DNA of 64,000 nucleotides from contig CABZTG010000001.1 in the NCBI GenBank assembly GCA_902528645.1, positions 1-64,000 on the forward strand, given 5' to 3'. The DNA comes from an uncultured Pelagibacteraceae bacterium (lineage in GTDB: Bacteria > Pseudomonadota > Alphaproteobacteria > Pelagibacterales > Pelagibacteraceae). The translations under genes and the position numbers were made by a program. This document shows positions 1 to 9,384 of this stretch, in pieces (position 1 is the stretch's first letter; every line of letters starts with the position of its first letter). Under the pieces are notes generated by a model, which had not been told where the DNA came from, made no database searches, and was given only the letters and a program-made list of their open reading frames with translations.

Positions 1-1465
1 CTTCAGTAAATAATTTTATATTTTCGAGCAAATGGATGTGATTTCTCATCAAATTTAAATTATTAATAGTGAGGTAAATCAACGAAAATTCTTTTAATTC
101 TACTCCTGATAATGATTGACTCTCGTTAAAGTGCTTTTTAGTTTTCTCTAAAGTTTTAGTTTTTTTCTTATAAAAGTTTTTTTGATTTTGACTTGTGTAT
201 GGGGTTAAGTCAGAAATTTTTTCTAAGAAATATTCTAATACGTATTTTTTTATATAATTATCTTTTATTGTGTTAGCTATAGATCTTAATTTTTTTTCAA
301 AAATCGCCATGGAAGATGGATTATTTTGCGTATTTTTTTTATAATGGTTAAATATAAATTGATGTATTGATATTTTATTTTGTTTTGAATAATTGAAAAA
401 ATATTCTTTACCATTTTTATTAACAAAACTATCTGGATCTTCTTGATCTGGTAAAAATAAAAATGATATTTGTTTTTCAGGTTTCATATCTTTTATAGAG
501 TTTTCTGCAGCTCTTAAAGCTGCCTTGTAACCGCTCTCATCACCATCAAAACAAATGATAATGTCATTAAAAAACTGATAAAGAGTAAAAATTTGTTTAT
601 CTGTTAAAGAAGTACCTAAATTAGCAACAGCATTATCTATTCCATTTTTACTCAAACCAACTACATCCATATAACCCTCAACTAAAAAAATATTGTCAAA
701 CTGATTAGATAATTTTCTTGCTAAATCTAAATTGTATAAGTTTGATCCTTTTTTAAAGAATAATGTTTCTGGGGAATTTACATACTTGGCAAGAAAATCA
801 CTTTTTTCAATTATTCTACCTCCCAAAGCAATTGGTTGTCCTGAAATATTATTGATTGGAAAAATTAATCTTCCTCTAAATCTTTCAACATAAATATTTT
901 TCTTTTCATCTAAATAAAATAATCCAGTTTCTAACAAATCATCAATTTGATAATTTTTTTTTAATTCTTCAAATAAATTTGGATTTTTTTCTACAAAACC
1001 GATCTTAAATTTTTTAACTTGATCTTTTTCAAGGGATCTTTTTTTAAGATAATCTCTTGCTTTGGAATATTTTTCATTTTTCAAAAGTTGATTGTGGTAA
1101 AAGTCTACATAATCCAAGAAAATAGATGAGTATATTTTCCACTTTTTTTCTCTTTCCTCATCTTGTTTTGAAAAAATATAGGGTTGCATACCAGCTAAAT
1201 TTGCCAAGTGCTTTACGGCCTCACCAAATTTAAAGTTTTGAGTTTTCATTATAAAGTCAAAGATATTTCCATGTTCAGATGTAGCAAAACAATGATAAAA
1301 TTCTTTTTCATCATTTACAGTAAAGGATGGAGTTTTTTCATTTTTAAATGGCGAAAGACCAACGTATTCTTTACCTCTTTTTTTTAGACTGACATATTTT
1401 GAAACTACTGTTGAAACTTTTAATCTTGTTTTAATTTCCTCTAAATATTCTTTTGGGTATTTCAT
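1..1465 (-). CDS. dnaG: DNA primase DnaG (3' end beyond window)
   Basis: Synthesises RNA primers at the replication fork. About 488 N-terminal codons are visible; the family is near 600 residues, so the helicase-binding C-terminus is off the left edge. The start is the ATG at 1465-1463 (MKYPKEYLEEIK). The Toprim core is intact: EGYMDVV with Glu at residue 263, then a DGDE motif and DQEDPDSF. The N-terminal zinc-ribbon region aligns well (GLSPFKNEKTPSF, YHCFATSEHG), but only one of the four CHC2 zinc ligands remains: Ser38, Lys41, Cys59 and Thr62 stand where E. coli has Cys40, His43, Cys61 and Cys64. It lies 2 bp downstream of the yqeY-type gene, so the two are probably co-transcribed. Identity is clear; loss of zinc is inferred from the residues. 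Confidence 0.95.
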   Translation of the reverse strand, partial: MKYPKEYLEEIKTRLKVSTVVSKYVSLKKRGKEYVGLSPFKNEKTPSFTVNDEKEFYHCFATSEHGNIFDFIMKTQNFKFGEAVKHLANLAGMQPYIFSKQDEEREKKWKIYSSIFLDYVDFYHNQLLKNEKYSKARDYLKKRSLEKDQVKKFKIGFVEKNPNLFEELKKNYQIDDLLETGLFYLDEKKNIYVERFRGRLIFPINNISGQPIALGGRIIEKSDFLAKYVNSPETLFFKKGSNLYNLDLARKLSNQFDNIFLVEGYMDVVGLSKNGIDNAVANLGTSLTDKQIFTLYQFFNDIIICFDGDESGYKAALRAAENSIKDMKPEKQISFLFLPDQEDPDSFVNKNGKEYFFNYSKQNKISIHQFIFNHYKKNTQNNPSSMAIFEKKLRSIANTIKDNYIKKYVLEYFLEKISDLTPYTSQNQKNFYKKKTKTLEKTKKHFNESQSLSGVELKEFSLIYLTINNLNLMRNHIHLLENIKLFTE

Positions 1466-1467
1466 GA

Positions 1468-1929
1468 CTACTTATTAAGTAATTGTTTAATTAGCGCTCC
1501 TGCTTTGGAGAAATCAATCTCATCAGCATGTTGTTTTTTTAATTCTCCCATAACTTTGCCCATATCTTTTACTGAATTAGCACCTACCTTAGATATTATC
1601 TCTTCACATATTTTTTTTGTATCTTCCTCATTTAATTGTTTTGGTAAAAAACTTGATAAAATATCATATTCATTTTGCTCAACTTCCAAAAGATCAGACC
1701 GATTATTTTTTTTATAAATTTCAATTGATTCGGCTCTTTGTTTCATCATCTTCTTAAATAATTTTTTAATATCGTCATCATTAGTCTCTTTTTTATTTGG
1801 ACCAGATCTATTAACGATATCCAAATCTTTAATGGATGAAAGAATTAACCTGTAAGTTGAGATTTTAGTTTTATCTTTCGATTTTAAGGCTTTTTTATAT
1901 TCAGTTTCTATTGTCTCTTTTAACGACAT
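1468..1929 (-). CDS. GatB/YqeY domain protein
   Basis: A 153-residue protein of the YqeY family, which resembles the C-terminal tail domain of the GatB amidotransferase subunit and is often encoded beside dnaG or rpoD in bacteria. Visible family traits are the N-terminal helix with ALKSKDKTKISTYRLILSSIK, the central EYDILSSFLPKQL segment and the C-terminal KDMGKVMGELKK. The stand-alone protein has no settled function; a tRNA-related role is only suggested by the GatB homology. The ATG at 1929-1927 is the only good start. It is followed after 2 bp by dnaG on the same strand. Confidence 0.88.
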   Translation of the reverse strand: MSLKETIETEYKKALKSKDKTKISTYRLILSSIKDLDIVNRSGPNKKETNDDDIKKLFKKMMKQRAESIEIYKKNNRSDLLEVEQNEYDILSSFLPKQLNEEDTKKICEEIISKVGANSVKDMGKVMGELKKQHADEIDFSKAGALIKQLLNK

Positions 1930-2053
1930 AATTTTAATCTACTTTAAAGAAAAAATTCTTCAAAAGAAAAATTGTTTTTTTACAATTTTATAATACATCT
2001 CTGTTGCGATAATAAACCTTTTATTGTATTAACCTTTAACTCATGAGTTGTAA

Positions 2054-3247
2054 TTGATCAAAAAAGCAAAAAATAAACGCTCAAAAATTTCTCAAACTTA
2101 CACAGGTATTTTGGTTCTTGAAAATAAAAAAGTTTTTAAGGGTATTGGAATTGGTTACGAAGGTGTTGCAACAGGAGAAGTTTGTTTTAATACGTCATTA
2201 ACTGGCTATCAAGAAATTATATCTGACCCTTCTTATGCAGGTCAAATCATCAATTTTACTTTTCCTCATATAGGAAATGTTGGAACAAACCATGAGGATC
2301 ATGAGTCAGACAAAATCTGGACTAGAGGAGTAATTTTTAATTCCGAAATAACTAATCCCTCTAATTACAGATCATTTTTACATTTAGATTATTGGCTTAA
2401 AAAAAACAAAATTATTGGTATTACTGGATTAGATACTAGAAACCTTACAAATTTCATTAGAGACAAAGGAGCCCCTAAAGGTAGCATTTGTTATTCAAAT
2501 AAAGGAAAATTCAGTATTAAAAAACTGACTAATACAACAATAAAATGGAGTGGTTTAAAAAATTTAGATCTTGCCGAAAGCGTATCTACCAGAAAAAATT
2601 ATATTTGGAAAGGGCTTAAAACTTGGAAAAAAGAAACTGGTTTTGAGAAAAATAAAAAAAGGTCTTTGCATGTTGTTGCAATTGACTATGGAATAAAAAA
2701 AAATATTTTAAGATATTTTTCGAACTTTAATTGTAAAGTTACTGTTGTTCCGTGTAAGACTTCTGCAGAAAAAATATTGAGCTTAAAGCCTGATGGAATT
2801 TTTTTATCTAATGGGCCTGGAGATCCAGCAGCAACTGGCAAATATGCAATCAAAATTATCAAAGAACTTATTAAAAAAAATTTACCAATATTTGGTATTT
2901 GTTTAGGTCATCAAATTCTTGCACTGGCTCTTGGTGGTAAAACAAAAAAAATGAAATTAGGTCATAGAGGAGCAAACCATCCGGTAAAAAATTTAATTCA
3001 TGATAATGTTGAAATCACTAGTCAAAATCATGGTTTTGAAGTAGTTAAAGAAACATTGCCAAAAAATATTGAGGTTACTCATAAGTCTTTATTTGATGGT
3101 AGTATAGAAGGCATAAGATTAAAAAATAAACCAGTATTTTCTGTTCAGTATCATCCAGAGTCAAATCCTGGGCCGCAAGATAGTGTTTATTTATTTCAAG
3201 AATTTATTCATAACATAAAAAGAAATGCCAAAAAGAAAAGACATTAA
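2054..3247 (+). CDS. carA: Carbamoyl-phosphate synthase small subunit
   Basis: The glutaminase subunit that supplies ammonia to CarB for carbamoyl phosphate, feeding pyrimidine and arginine synthesis. The N-terminal CPSase domain starts near residue 15 ([10 protein letters not shown]) and the class I amidotransferase domain near residue 205, with nucleophile Cys283 in GICLGHQ and the His367/Glu369 pair in QYHPES. The only conventional start is TTG at 2054, directly after an in-frame TAA at 2051; there is no ATG or GTG before the conserved domain. TTG gives a basic tail of about 15 residues not typical of the family, so the exact start is uncertain. The 3' end overlaps carB by 23 bp. Confidence 0.95.
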   Translation: MIKKAKNKRSKISQTYTGILVLENKKVFKGIGIGYEGVATGEVCFNTSLTGYQEIISDPSYAGQIINFTFPHIGNVGTNHEDHESDKIWTRGVIFNSEITNPSNYRSFLHLDYWLKKNKIIGITGLDTRNLTNFIRDKGAPKGSICYSNKGKFSIKKLTNTTIKWSGLKNLDLAESVSTRKNYIWKGLKTWKKETGFEKNKKRSLHVVAIDYGIKKNILRYFSNFNCKVTVVPCKTSAEKILSLKPDGIFLSNGPGDPAATGKYAIKIIKELIKKNLPIFGICLGHQILALALGGKTKKMKLGHRGANHPVKNLIHDNVEITSQNHGFEVVKETLPKNIEVTHKSLFDGSIEGIRLKNKPVFSVQYHPESNPGPQDSVYLFQEFIHNIKRNAKKKRH

Positions 3248-6200
3248 AAAAATATTAGTTATTGGAGCTGGCCCAATCATCATCGGACAAGCATGTGAAT
3301 TTGATTATTCAGGAACACAAGCTTGCAAAGCGCTTAGGGATGAAGGTTATAAAGTAATTTTGATAAATTCAAATCCTGCTACCATAATGACAGATCCAGA
3401 TATTGCAGACAAAACCTATGTTGAACCAATAACTTTAGATGTTTTAGAAAAAATTCTTAAAAAAGAAAGACCTGATGCAATTCTTCCTACAATGGGGGGC
3501 CAAACTGCACTTAATCTTGCAATGGATGCTAAAAAAAAAGGGATTTTGAAAAAATACAAAATTGAACTTATTGGGGCAAATTCGAAGGCAATTTCAAACG
3601 CTGAAGATAGAAAAAAGTTTAGAAAAAATATGATAGAAATTGGTTTAGATTTACCTAAATCTGAAATCCTAAACAACAATAATCAAGCTACTAGAGTTCT
3701 AAAAAAAATCGGTTTGCCCGCAATCATAAGACCTGCTTTCACACTTGGTGGGCTTGGTGGAGGAATAGCGAAAACAAAGAAGGAATATTTTAAAATTGTA
3801 AAAAACGGACTACATGAGTCACCTGTTAGCCAGGTTTTGGTTGAAGAATGCTTGGAGGGTTGGAAAGAATTTGAGATGGAAGTAGTTAGAGATAAGAAAG
3901 ATAACTGCATCATTATTTGTTCCATTGAGAATATTGATCCAATGGGAATACACACGGGTGACTCGGTAACAGTTGCACCAGCACTAACTCTCACTGATAA
4001 AGAATACCAAGTCATGAGAAATGCATCTATCGAATGTTTAAGAAAGATTGGGGTTGAGACAGGTGGATCCAATGTTCAATTCGCAATTAATCCTAAAAAT
4101 GGTCGAATGGTCATAATTGAAATGAACCCACGTGTATCAAGATCATCAGCTTTGGCATCTAAAGCAACTGGATTTCCAATTGCAAAAGTAGCAGCAAAAT
4201 TAGCTGTCGGATATACTTTAGATGAACTCAAAAATGAAATTACCAAAGTTACTCCAGCATCATTTGAACCAAGTATTGATTATGTAGTAACCAAAATACC
4301 AAGATTTACTTTTGAAAAATTTTCAACATCCCCTGCAGTTCTTGGTACTTCAATGAAATCTGTTGGTGAGGCTATGGCTATAGGGAGAAATTTTAAAGAG
4401 TCTCTTCAAAAAGCCTTGATATCTTTAGAAACCGGTTTTTCAGGTCTTGATAGAATATTTTATTTATCAAAACAACAAATTGAAAAAAAACTAAAAGAAA
4501 ATATTCCAAACAAAATTTTACTAGTTGCTGAGGGGATAAGAAAAAAAATTAGTTTAGATAGGATTTTTCAATTATCTAAAATTGACCCATGGTTTCTAGG
4601 CCAAATTAAAGAAATAGTTGATTGTGAGATAAATTTAAAAAAAATAGGATTACCAAAAAATTTTACAGAATTTAATAGGATTAAATCTATAGGTTTCTCA
4701 GACAAAAAATTATCAGAATTAACAAATCTTTCTGAGGACGTTGTTAGAAAAAAAAGGATAGCACTAAAAATATTACCTGTTTACAAAAAAGTTGATACTT
4801 GTGCTGCTGAATTTAAATCTTTCACTCCATATATGTACTCAACTTATCAAAGAAACTTTTCAATAGTTTCAGAGTGTGAAGCAGAGCCGACTAGTAAAAA
4901 AAAGATAATTATTCTAGGAGGAGGGCCGAATAGAATTGGTCAAGGAATAGAATTTGATTATTGTTGTTGTCAAGCAAGCTTTTCTTTAAAAGACGCTGGT
5001 TTTGAAACAATCATGGTAAATTGTAATCCTGAGACAGTCTCTACCGATTACGATACTAGTGATCGACTTTATTTTGAACCTTTAAAAGAAGAATTTGTTT
5101 TTAATATCATCAAAAAAGAGCAAATGAATGGAAACTTAATTGGTATAATTGCCCAGTTTGGAGGACAAACTCCAATCAAACTTGCTAAATTTTTACATCA
5201 AAACAAATTACCTATTTTAGGAACTCAATACAGCTCTATAGATTTAGCAGAGGATAGAGATAGATTTAGAAATTTATTGAATAAATTAAAATTAAAACAA
5301 GCAGAAAGTGGAATTGCCAAAACTTATAAAGAAGCGATCAAGATTGCTGATAAAATTGGATTACCTTTAATGGTAAGACCTTCATATGTTTTGGGTGGAA
5401 GAGCAATGGAAATAGTTTATGAAAAAGGACAATTAAAAAATTTTATTGAAGAAGCCTTTAAAGCTGCAGAAAAAAATCCAATTTTAATTGACAAATTTAT
5501 TGATCATGCAATGGAAGTGGATGTTGATGCAATATCTGATGGTAAAGAGGTATATGTAGCTGGTATTATGCAGCATATTGAAGAAGCTGGTATTCATTCT
5601 GGGGACTCTGCTTGTAGTTTACCTCCAATATCTATTAAGCCATTTTTAGTAAAGGAAATTGAAAATCAAACTAAAAAACTAGCGTTAGCTTTAAAAGTTA
5701 AAGGTTTCATGAATATCCAATTTGCAATAAAAAAAGATGAAATTTATGTGATTGAAGTAAATCCTCGAGCTAGTAGAACCGTCCCCTTTGTATCTAAAGC
5801 AAAAGGTTTGCCATTAGCAAAGATTGCATCAAGAGTAATGGCTGGAGAGAAATTATTGAAATTCAATTTAAAGGAAAAATCAAAAGGAATGTATGCAGTT
5901 AAAGAAGCAGTATTTCCTTTTAATAAATTTCCAAATAGCGACTTACTTCTTGGTCCAGAAATGAAATCAACTGGTGAGGTGATGGGGTTTGATAAAAATT
6001 TTGGCATGGCATTTGCAAAAAGTCAAATTGCTGCTGCGAATTCACTTCCAAAAAACGGTCTTGCATTTATATCTTTGAAAAACTCTCATAAGGATGAGGG
6101 GATTGATTTGGCTAAAGATTTAATTAAGTTAAATTTTAAGTTAAGTGCAACAAAAGGCACCGCAGAGTACATAAGAAAACATGGAATGAAGTGTAAAATT

Positions 6201-6452
6201 ATAAATAAAGTTAGCAGTGGAACACCTCACATAGTGGATATTTTAGACTCAAAAAAAATAGCTCTTGTAATTAATACTGGTGGAGGAAATAGTGAGCATC
6301 GAATAAACGATGCTATTGCACTAAGAAGAGCAACTTTAAAAAATAAAGTTCCATATTGTACAAATATGTCAACTGCTCAAGCATGTTTGGAGGCAATAAA
6401 ATCTCTTAAAACAAAAAAACTTGATATAATTGCACTGCAAGAACTAAAATAA
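3225..6452 (+). CDS. carB: Carbamoyl-phosphate synthase large subunit
   Basis: A 1075-residue synthetase subunit, normal length for the family, made of two homologous ATP-grasp halves. The first half opens with [20 protein letters not shown] and the second with [20 protein letters not shown] near residue 560, followed by an MGS-like allosteric domain in the last 130 residues ([14 protein letters not shown] onward). ATP-grasp signatures such as [18 protein letters not shown] and [18 protein letters not shown] are present in both halves. It starts inside the end of carA (23-bp overlap), consistent with translational coupling and 1:1 assembly, and is followed by a hairpin terminator. Confidence 0.98.
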   Translation: MPKRKDIKKILVIGAGPIIIGQACEFDYSGTQACKALRDEGYKVILINSNPATIMTDPDIADKTYVEPITLDVLEKILKKERPDAILPTMGGQTALNLAMDAKKKGILKKYKIELIGANSKAISNAEDRKKFRKNMIEIGLDLPKSEILNNNNQATRVLKKIGLPAIIRPAFTLGGLGGGIAKTKKEYFKIVKNGLHESPVSQVLVEECLEGWKEFEMEVVRDKKDNCIIICSIENIDPMGIHTGDSVTVAPALTLTDKEYQVMRNASIECLRKIGVETGGSNVQFAINPKNGRMVIIEMNPRVSRSSALASKATGFPIAKVAAKLAVGYTLDELKNEITKVTPASFEPSIDYVVTKIPRFTFEKFSTSPAVLGTSMKSVGEAMAIGRNFKESLQKALISLETGFSGLDRIFYLSKQQIEKKLKENIPNKILLVAEGIRKKISLDRIFQLSKIDPWFLGQIKEIVDCEINLKKIGLPKNFTEFNRIKSIGFSDKKLSELTNLSEDVVRKKRIALKILPVYKKVDTCAAEFKSFTPYMYSTYQRNFSIVSECEAEPTSKKKIIILGGGPNRIGQGIEFDYCCCQASFSLKDAGFETIMVNCNPETVSTDYDTSDRLYFEPLKEEFVFNIIKKEQMNGNLIGIIAQFGGQTPIKLAKFLHQNKLPILGTQYSSIDLAEDRDRFRNLLNKLKLKQAESGIAKTYKEAIKIADKIGLPLMVRPSYVLGGRAMEIVYEKGQLKNFIEEAFKAAEKNPILIDKFIDHAMEVDVDAISDGKEVYVAGIMQHIEEAGIHSGDSACSLPPISIKPFLVKEIENQTKKLALALKVKGFMNIQFAIKKDEIYVIEVNPRASRTVPFVSKAKGLPLAKIASRVMAGEKLLKFNLKEKSKGMYAVKEAVFPFNKFPNSDLLLGPEMKSTGEVMGFDKNFGMAFAKSQIAAANSLPKNGLAFISLKNSHKDEGIDLAKDLIKLNFKLSATKGTAEYIRKHGMKCKIINKVSSGTPHIVDILDSKKIALVINTGGGNSEHRINDAIALRRATLKNKVPYCTNMSTAQACLEAIKSLKTKKLDIIALQELK

Positions 6453-6454
6453 TA

Positions 6455-6483
6455 TTACAATTGAAAGTTGTAAAATTTTTTTT
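6455..6483 (+). terminator. Intrinsic terminator after carB
   Basis: A 6-bp perfect stem (TTACAA at 6455-6460 with TTGTAA at 6468-6473), extendable by one wobble pair, with a short loop and then an eight-T run at 6476-6483. It begins 3 bp after the carB stop. The stem is AT-rich and weak by usual standards, but stem plus T tract at an operon end fits a Rho-independent terminator. Confidence 0.6.
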
Positions 6484-6556
6484 CTGAGGAATAATTGCCC
6501 AAAATGAATAATCGTTAGGTTGTATTCATCAAATTTATTTTTTAAAATTTATTCAT

Positions 6557-6817
6557 ATGAGTTCAGAAGTTCGTCAATATATCATCGAAGACGCATCTAA
6601 AAAAAGTGAAATTTTTAGTGCTCAACTATTAAAACTTCCTATCAAAAAAAAAATTTTAAAATCAAAGACCACTAATCTAGATAAATGTGCCTATTGGACA
6701 CTTTATGACAAAACAAATATTCATGAAGATGGTGACCAGTTGAAAGCAGTAAGAGGAATCTGTTTAGTATTGGGCGTATTTAGTTTTATTGGTTTATATT
6801 CGAGTTTATTAAGTTAA
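6557..6817 (+). CDS. Small single-span membrane protein, unknown function
   Basis: An 86-residue protein I do not recognise from a named family. The first 65 residues are hydrophilic and lysine-rich (IKKKILKSKTTN); the C-terminus (about residues 67-85, GICLVLGVFSFIGLYSSLLS) is one hydrophobic helix, suggesting a tail-anchored inner-membrane protein. A 104-bp gap with the carB terminator precedes it, so it probably has its own promoter. Its stop codon abuts the stop of the convergent 2OG-oxygenase gene with no gap. Codon use matches its neighbours. The ATG at 6557 is the natural start. Confidence 0.7.
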   Translation: MSSEVRQYIIEDASKKSEIFSAQLLKLPIKKKILKSKTTNLDKCAYWTLYDKTNIHEDGDQLKAVRGICLVLGVFSFIGLYSSLLS

Positions 6818-7480
6818 TCACTCAACTTTCCAATCAGTGGGAAAAGTGACATAATTTACCTGAATACATCTTCTTTCCTTGATAATCTTCTTTTTTTCCA
6901 TACCATGCCAAGTATTAGGTCCACTAGTGAATAAATATCCATAATTATGTTTGTAAGGAACTGTTTTAACCTTTTCTAATTTTTCATTATAAAAATCAGT
7001 ACCTAGATCCTCAGACTCTTTTGCATTATTAACAAAAATCAAACCTGACATTAATTTCTCTTTAATATCGCAATGCGGTTTAAGCCAAAAACCTTCACGA
7101 TCACATATAATTTCAACTCTAACATATGAATTAGATAAATCTTTATCAATCATTTTTGAAATTGCGTTACAAGTTGCCTTTGATTGAAGCTCGGTAATAA
7201 ATTTTACCAAATTTGGAAATTGTGAAGCATTTTCTTTTGTGACAAAACATCTAAACTTAATTGCTTTTCCCCCAGATGCTATTCCTTCTCTAAATTCTGC
7301 CGCACCACCATCGATAGCTCTTGTTCCATCATAATTAAGATTATGTTTACTGATGTCGGGGATGTCTGCATTTTCAATTTCTTTAATTGCTTCATCGCTT
7401 AAGGCATTATTGTATTCCCAATGATTAAAAGGAGATTCATATTTTTTGGAGTTGTTTAAAATGGAATTAAGAAAAGTCAT
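6818..7480 (-). CDS. 2OG-Fe(II) oxygenase family protein
   Basis: A 220-residue protein with the double-stranded beta-helix oxygenase pattern: the HxD iron ligands His136 and Asp138 (KPHCDIKEK), the distal His192 (NTWHGMEKK) and an Arg at 203/204 (KERRCIQVNY) suited to bind 2-oxoglutarate. The family uses Fe(II), O2 and 2-oxoglutarate to hydroxylate proteins or small molecules; the substrate cannot be read from the sequence. It overlaps the upstream ELM1-type gene by 14 bp on the same strand, so the two are probably translated from one message. No signal peptide is seen, so it should be cytoplasmic. Confidence 0.8.
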   Translation of the reverse strand: MTFLNSILNNSKKYESPFNHWEYNNALSDEAIKEIENADIPDISKHNLNYDGTRAIDGGAAEFREGIASGGKAIKFRCFVTKENASQFPNLVKFITELQSKATCNAISKMIDKDLSNSYVRVEIICDREGFWLKPHCDIKEKLMSGLIFVNNAKESEDLGTDFYNEKLEKVKTVPYKHNYGYLFTSGPNTWHGMEKKKIIKERRCIQVNYVTFPTDWKVE

Positions 7481-8417
7481 AATTTTGAAATTTTTTTTCT
7501 ATATAACCTGCTATTCTATCAGTTTCATTAAGTTTTTTATAATCCCAACTCTCAACAGAAGAGTCCAGATTTCTTATAATATCTAAAGATTTGAACAACT
7601 CAAAAAATTTTTTGAAGCGATAATTGTTCTTAATAGGTGGCATATCTGCTACATATATAGGTTTACCTGTTATTGCAGCTTCAGATATCATGGACGTTGA
7701 GTCACAAGTTACCACTATATGGTCTGCTAACTTAAGTGATGATAAATAAGCTTTTTTATCAACATCTGAAATAATGATTTGATCCCCATTATAAAAATCT
7801 TTAGCTTTATCAATAATTCTTTGAGGGGTTCTCATTGAAGGAATAAAAATTAATTGGTAGCCATTATCAAGAAAATTTTTTTGGATTTTATGGAAAATTT
7901 CTTCAACTAAATTATCCCTAAAATTATAATATCTATTTGGACCACCAACAACAAGTACAACCACTTTTTCTTTTTGAATTTTTGGTTTTAAATAATTTAT
8001 ATTATCATCTAATTCACTTTCTCGTAGATAGTGGATGGCTCCTTTAGTTGATAATACGTTTTCACCTTTTAGATCATCATGTTCTGGGGTAATTACAAAA
8101 TCGAAATTATTTAAAGATACCTTCGGATCTTGGATATGAATATTCATGATTTTATTTCCAAACTTTTTTTTTAAGAAAATTGAAGGAATTACACTTTTTC
8201 TGCCACAAGATATCACAACATTAAATTTTTCTAAAATATCATTTTTAAAAACAAACCTTTTAATTGGTGTGATTTTTGGGGGGATCATTTTCCAAAAATT
8301 ATTCAGTTCAATTTTCTCGTGTATAAAATCTAAATCTAAAGCTTTGGCAAGTCCTTCAACTTGGCTAATCATGCCATGCATGCCCTCGGTCAATAATAAA
8401 CCTTTTAATTTAGTCAT
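7467..8417 (-). CDS. ELM1/GtrOC1-like (DUF1022) family protein
   Basis: A 316-residue protein resembling the ELM1 family, named for a plant mitochondrial-fission factor but present in many alphaproteobacteria. Visible traits are an N-terminal LLLTEGMHGMISQVEGLAKAL (the family's G-x-H/S-x-N-Q-x-G-L-A-like motif), a central VVVLVVGGPNRYYNF segment and a C-terminal TCDSTSMISEAAITGKPIYV, which looks like the nucleotide-sugar-binding region of GT-B glycosyltransferases. A role in cell-envelope sugar transfer is possible but not established. The 3' end overlaps the oxygenase gene by 14 bp. The ATG at 8417 leaves a 21-bp gap to divergent trxB. Confidence 0.75.
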   Translation of the reverse strand: MTKLKGLLLTEGMHGMISQVEGLAKALDLDFIHEKIELNNFWKMIPPKITPIKRFVFKNDILEKFNVVISCGRKSVIPSIFLKKKFGNKIMNIHIQDPKVSLNNFDFVITPEHDDLKGENVLSTKGAIHYLRESELDDNINYLKPKIQKEKVVVLVVGGPNRYYNFRDNLVEEIFHKIQKNFLDNGYQLIFIPSMRTPQRIIDKAKDFYNGDQIIISDVDKKAYLSSLKLADHIVVTCDSTSMISEAAITGKPIYVADMPPIKNNYRFKKFFELFKSLDIIRNLDSSVESWDYKKLNETDRIAGYIEKKFQNYDFS

Positions 8418-8438
8418 TAATCACTATATAGCTTTCAT

Positions 8439-9383
8439 ATGAATCAAAATCCAACTAAACACACAAAAGTGTTAATAATTGGGTCTGGTCCAGCTGGATA
8501 TACAGCAGCTGTTTACGCAGCAAGAGCAATGTTAAATCCAATTTTAGTTTATGGTTCAGAGCCAGGTGGACAATTAACTACAACAACGGATGTTGAAAAT
8601 TTTCCAGGGTTTGCTGATGTTATTCAGGGTCCTTGGCTTATGGATCAAATGAAAGAGCAAGCAAAAGCAGTTGGAACAGAAATGATTGAAGATCATATAA
8701 GTTCTGTCGATTTAAAAAAAACACCTTTTGAAGCTATCGGAGACACTGGTCAAAAATACACTGCTGATAGCATAATAATTTCAACAGGTGCACAAGCAAG
8801 ATGGTTAAATTTAAAATCAGAACAAGAGTTCAGAGGTTTTGGAGTATCCGCATGTGCAACATGTGATGGTTTTTTCTTTAAAGACAAAGAAGTTGCTGTT
8901 GTTGGAGGAGGCAATGCAGCTGTTGAAGAAGCGATGTTTCTTACGAAATTTGCATCAAAAGTAAAATTAATTCACAGAAGAGATAATTTAAGAGCTGAAA
9001 AAATGCTTCAAAAAAAACTTATGGAGAATAAAAAAATTGAAATTATTTGGGATAGTGTTGTTGAGGACGTTATTGGTGATAAAGATCCAAAAAATGTTAA
9101 AGGAATTAAAATTAAGAATGTTAAAACAAATAAAATTGACGAAATTAAATTAGATGGTGTCTTCATCGCAATTGGACATGATCCAGCTACGCAATTATTT
9201 AAAAATCAATTAAGCATGGATAAAGAAGGTTATTTGATAACAAAACCAGATTCAACTGAGACTAATGTACCGGGTGTTTATGCGGCTGGAGATGTAAAAG
9301 ATAAAACATTCAGACAGGCAGTGACTGCTGCTGGTATGGGTTGTATGGCAGCACTAGAGGCTGAAAAGTTTTTATCACATTAA
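8439..9383 (+). CDS. trxB: Thioredoxin-disulfide reductase
   Basis: The NADPH-dependent flavoenzyme that keeps thioredoxin reduced. It has 314 residues, the usual size. The FAD-binding GSGPAGYTAA lies near residue 16, the redox-active CATC is Cys139/Cys142, the NADPH-binding VVGGGNAAVEEA follows, and the C-terminal GVYAAGDVKDKTFRQAVTAAGMGC motif closes the FAD site. The ATG at 8439 gives a standard N-terminus. It is followed 1 bp later by the ADP-ribosylglycohydrolase-like gene, so these are probably co-transcribed. Confidence 0.97.
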   Translation: MNQNPTKHTKVLIIGSGPAGYTAAVYAARAMLNPILVYGSEPGGQLTTTTDVENFPGFADVIQGPWLMDQMKEQAKAVGTEMIEDHISSVDLKKTPFEAIGDTGQKYTADSIIISTGAQARWLNLKSEQEFRGFGVSACATCDGFFFKDKEVAVVGGGNAAVEEAMFLTKFASKVKLIHRRDNLRAEKMLQKKLMENKKIEIIWDSVVEDVIGDKDPKNVKGIKIKNVKTNKIDEIKLDGVFIAIGHDPATQLFKNQLSMDKEGYLITKPDSTETNVPGVYAAGDVKDKTFRQAVTAAGMGCMAALEAEKFLSH

Positions 9384-9384
9384 A

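Noticed and set aside
1972..1994. Possible carAB promoter (TATAAT at 1989-1994 with TTGTTT at 1972)
   Set aside because: The spacing between the boxes is only 11 bp and no good -35 lies at 16-18 bp; TATAAT-like words are common by chance in DNA this AT-rich.
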